From Massilia pinisoli (GTDB taxonomy: Bacteria; Pseudomonadota; Gammaproteobacteria; Burkholderiales; Burkholderiaceae_D), in contig NZ_JANUGW010000009.1 in assembly GCF_024753285.1 (NCBI RefSeq), forward strand, positions 1 to 64,000: DNA of 64,000 nucleotides, read 5' to 3'. The notes below the pieces were generated by a model. It saw nothing but the letters and a program-made list of their open reading frames with translations. It searched no databases and had not been told where the DNA came from. How positions within the stretch are numbered: position 1 is the stretch's first letter; each line of letters opens with the position of its first letter. The position numbers and the translations under genes are program-made. Below are positions 62,069 to 64,000 of the stretch, in pieces.

Positions 62069-63223
62069 ATGGAATTCATCGACCTGAAATCGCAGTACCA
62101 GGCATCGCGCGACGTGATCGACCGGCGCATCCGGGCCGTGCTCGACCACGGCCAATACATCCTGGGCCCAGAAGTCGCGGAACTCGAGGAGCGCCTCGCC
62201 GCATACACGGGCGCGCGCCATTGCGTCACGGTTGCGTCGGGCACCGAGGCTTTGCTGATCGCCCTGATGGCGCTCGGTGTCCGGCCGGGCGACGAAGTCA
62301 TCACGACGCCGTTCACGTTCATCGCGACGGCCGAGGTGATCGTGTTGCTGGGCGCCCTCCCCGTGTTCGTCGACGTGGATGCCCGTACCGGCAACCTCGA
62401 CGCGTCCCTCGTCGAAGCCCGCATCGGACCGCGCACGCGCGCCATCGTGCCCGTCTCGCTGTACGGCCAGCCGGCAGACATGGACGACATCAATGCCGTC
62501 GCGGCGCGCCACGGGTTACCCGTGATCGAGGACGGCGCCCAGAGCTTCGGCGCCGACTACCGCGGCCGCCGCAGCGGCAACCTGTCCACGATAGGATGCA
62601 CGAGTTTCTTCCCCAGCAAGCCGCTCGGTTGCTACGGCGACGGCGGCGCGCTGTTCACGAGCGACGACAGCCTCGCGCGCGCCATGCGCGAGATCCGGGT
62701 GCACGGCCAGAGCCGGCGCTACGTTCACACGCGGATCGGCGTCGGCGGCCGCATGGACACGCTGCAGTGCGCGATCGTGCTGGCGAAACTCGGCCTGTTC
62801 GACTGGGAACTGGCGCAGCGCCGGCGCGCCGCAGCCACGTACGACGCGCTGTTGGCTGGCAAGGTCGGCCTCATCGGCCGCGCTTCCGACCGCACCAGCG
62901 CATTCGCCCAGTACACGGTACTCGTCGAGCGGCGCGACGAGGTCCAGCGCGCCTTGCAGGACGCCGGCGTGCCGACGGCCGTGCACTATCCGGTGCCGAT
63001 CCACCTGCAGCCGGCGTATGTCCACGTGAGTGGAAACGCGGCCTGTCCGGTCGCGCACGCGCTGGCGGACAAGGTGATGAGCCTGCCGATGGGGCCTTAC
63101 CTGCCCGACGAGGACATCCGCGAGGTGTGCGCGGCGCTGCTGGACGCCGTCGGCACGTCCGCGAAGGATCCGTCCGTCCTCCACGAGCCAGCAACTGGCG
63201 CAACGGTTGCGGTGTCCGTATGA
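62069..63223 (+). CDS. wbpE: DegT/DnrJ/EryC1-family aminotransferase (WbpE type)
   Basis: A 384-residue PLP-dependent sugar aminotransferase. The PLP Lys is residue 184 (SFFPSKPLGCYGDGG); ASGTEALLIAL (56-66) binds the phosphate. It transaminates the 3-keto sugar made by the WbpB-like enzyme. The gene follows wbpD by 18 bases. Upstream and downstream genes fit the same pathway. Confidence 0.92.
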   Translation: MEFIDLKSQYQASRDVIDRRIRAVLDHGQYILGPEVAELEERLAAYTGARHCVTVASGTEALLIALMALGVRPGDEVITTPFTFIATAEVIVLLGALPVFVDVDARTGNLDASLVEARIGPRTRAIVPVSLYGQPADMDDINAVAARHGLPVIEDGAQSFGADYRGRRSGNLSTIGCTSFFPSKPLGCYGDGGALFTSDDSLARAMREIRVHGQSRRYVHTRIGVGGRMDTLQCAIVLAKLGLFDWELAQRRRAAATYDALLAGKVGLIGRASDRTSAFAQYTVLVERRDEVQRALQDAGVPTAVHYPVPIHLQPAYVHVSGNAACPVAHALADKVMSLPMGPYLPDEDIREVCAALLDAVGTSAKDPSVLHEPATGATVAVSV

Positions 63224-63386
63224 GCCTGCCCCGTCGGCAATCACGGCGCCACCGGCCGCGGTCTTTCGGCATTCATCCGGTGATTCGCGCCGCGCATATG
63301 GCCCCAAGCCTTCGCCGGCATGCCGGTCGCCGCCGCGATCTGTGCCGCGATCTGCGCCCATGCGCAATACCGGTACGGGAGAAACC

Positions 63387-64000
63387 ATGGCCAATATCGT
63401 CCATCTGACCTCAGCCCATCCGCGCTACGACACCCGGATCTTCGTCAAGCAATGCCGGAGCTTGCACGAACGGGGGCATGACGTCACCTTGGTGGTGGCC
63501 GACGGCCTGGGCAACGAAACTGCCGACGGCGTGCGCATCGTCGACGTGGGCCGCCCTGGCGGACGCATCGACCGGATGCTGAGGACGACACGGCGCGTGC
63601 TGCGCGCGGCGCTGCGGCTCGACGCGGACGTCTATCAGCTGCACGACCCGGAGCTGCTGCCGGCAGGCCTGCGCATCAAGCGCCTCGGCAAGCGCGTAAT
63701 CTTCGATTCCCACGAAGACGTACCCACGCAGCTCCTCGCCAAGCCCTACCTCGGCAAGCTGTCGCGGCGGTTGCTGTCCGGTGCGTTCCGCATCTACGAG
63801 GACTACGTGTGTCGCCGCTTCGACGGCCTGATCACCGCGACGCCGTTCATCCGAACCCGGCTGGCCCATGTGCATCCCCGCACGATCGACGTCAACAACT
63901 ATCCGCTGCTGCAGGAATTCGCCGGCGCGCCCCAATGGGACCGCAAGGCACAGGAAGTGTGCTACGTCGGCAGCATCTCCGCGATCCGCGGCATCCGCGA
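63387..64000 (+). CDS. Glycosyltransferase family 4 protein (partial, cut by window end)
   Basis: The first about 204 residues of a GT4-like glycosyltransferase: MANIVHLTSAHPRYDTRIF and KQCRSLHERGHDVTLVVADG at the N-terminal domain, then DVYQLHDPELLPAGLRIK and FDSHEDVPTQLL, typical acceptor-side segments of GT4 enzymes. It goes on past the window end. A gap of 163 bases after wbpE holds nothing clear. It probably adds the diacetamido-sugar or another sugar to the polysaccharide. Confidence 0.88.
   Translation, partial: MANIVHLTSAHPRYDTRIFVKQCRSLHERGHDVTLVVADGLGNETADGVRIVDVGRPGGRIDRMLRTTRRVLRAALRLDADVYQLHDPELLPAGLRIKRLGKRVIFDSHEDVPTQLLAKPYLGKLSRRLLSGAFRIYEDYVCRRFDGLITATPFIRTRLAHVHPRTIDVNNYPLLQEFAGAPQWDRKAQEVCYVGSISAIRGIR

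Noticed and set aside
63411..63935. Minus-strand open frame near the window end
   Set aside because: The plus-strand frame from 63387 has glycosyltransferase sequence features and runs to the window end.

Overview
The window looks like a chromosomal piece of a G+C-rich betaproteobacterium, most probably of the Oxalobacteraceae (Massilia-like). The grounds are the housekeeping order lysC, tilS, accA, DNA glycosylase, cysS, two cyclophilins and lpxH, then cysE, rlmB, rnr and tRNA-Leu, together with a phasin, a very large TonB-dependent receptor and many ATGA start/stop overlaps. This placement is inference; no rRNA or database comparison was available. No insertion sequence, integrase, prophage or CRISPR array was seen.

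Region 1 (about 60-21231) is an accessory catabolic island, nearly all on the minus strand. Unit A (acyl-CoA dehydrogenase and two small multispanning membrane proteins) and unit B run in series. Unit B holds DUF1329, DUF1302, an MMPL/RND transporter, a BNR/YCF48-like protein, two Tat-exported flavin amine oxidases, a di-haem cytochrome c, a saccharopine-dehydrogenase-like protein, an acyl-CoA ligase, an SCP2-type thiolase, a DAO-type FAD oxidase and a small membrane protein. Both units start from almost the same 29-bp promoter/operator (16231-16259 and 19104-19132), and a TetR gene with its own terminator sits just upstream. A second, divergent TetR gene and a small membrane-protein gene share another palindromic operator. 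My reading is uptake of a hydrophobic, probably amine-bearing compound, periplasmic oxidation, CoA activation and beta-oxidation-like cleavage; the substrate is unknown.

Region 2 (21573-39805) is core genome: tRNA-Ser(GCT), lysC, tilS, accA, a 3-methyladenine-DNA glycosylase, cysS, ppiA/ppiB-type cyclophilins, lpxH, yceH, cysE, rlmB, rnr and four identical tRNA-Leu(CAG) genes. Between lpxH and yceH sits a GntR/ABC-transporter operon ending in two paralogous secreted proteins of unknown function.

Region 3 (39809-56537) is mixed: an alpha/beta hydrolase, a CueR-type copper regulator, a phasin, a decayed type VI secretion locus (intact tssA next to a C-terminal clpV stub), an SOS-box-controlled FAN1-like nuclease plus XPD/DinG-like helicase pair, a LytS/LytR two-component system in an operon with two LiaF-like membrane proteins, two tiny proteins, a TonB-dependent receptor and a DUF1460 lipoprotein.

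Region 4 (56538-64000) starts with an AT-rich leader and then a surface-polysaccharide operon: a CapD/WbpM-type dehydratase followed by homologues of WbpA, WbpB, WbpD and WbpE in that order, which together would make a UDP-2,3-diacetamido-glucuronic acid donor. A glycosyltransferase cut by the window end follows.
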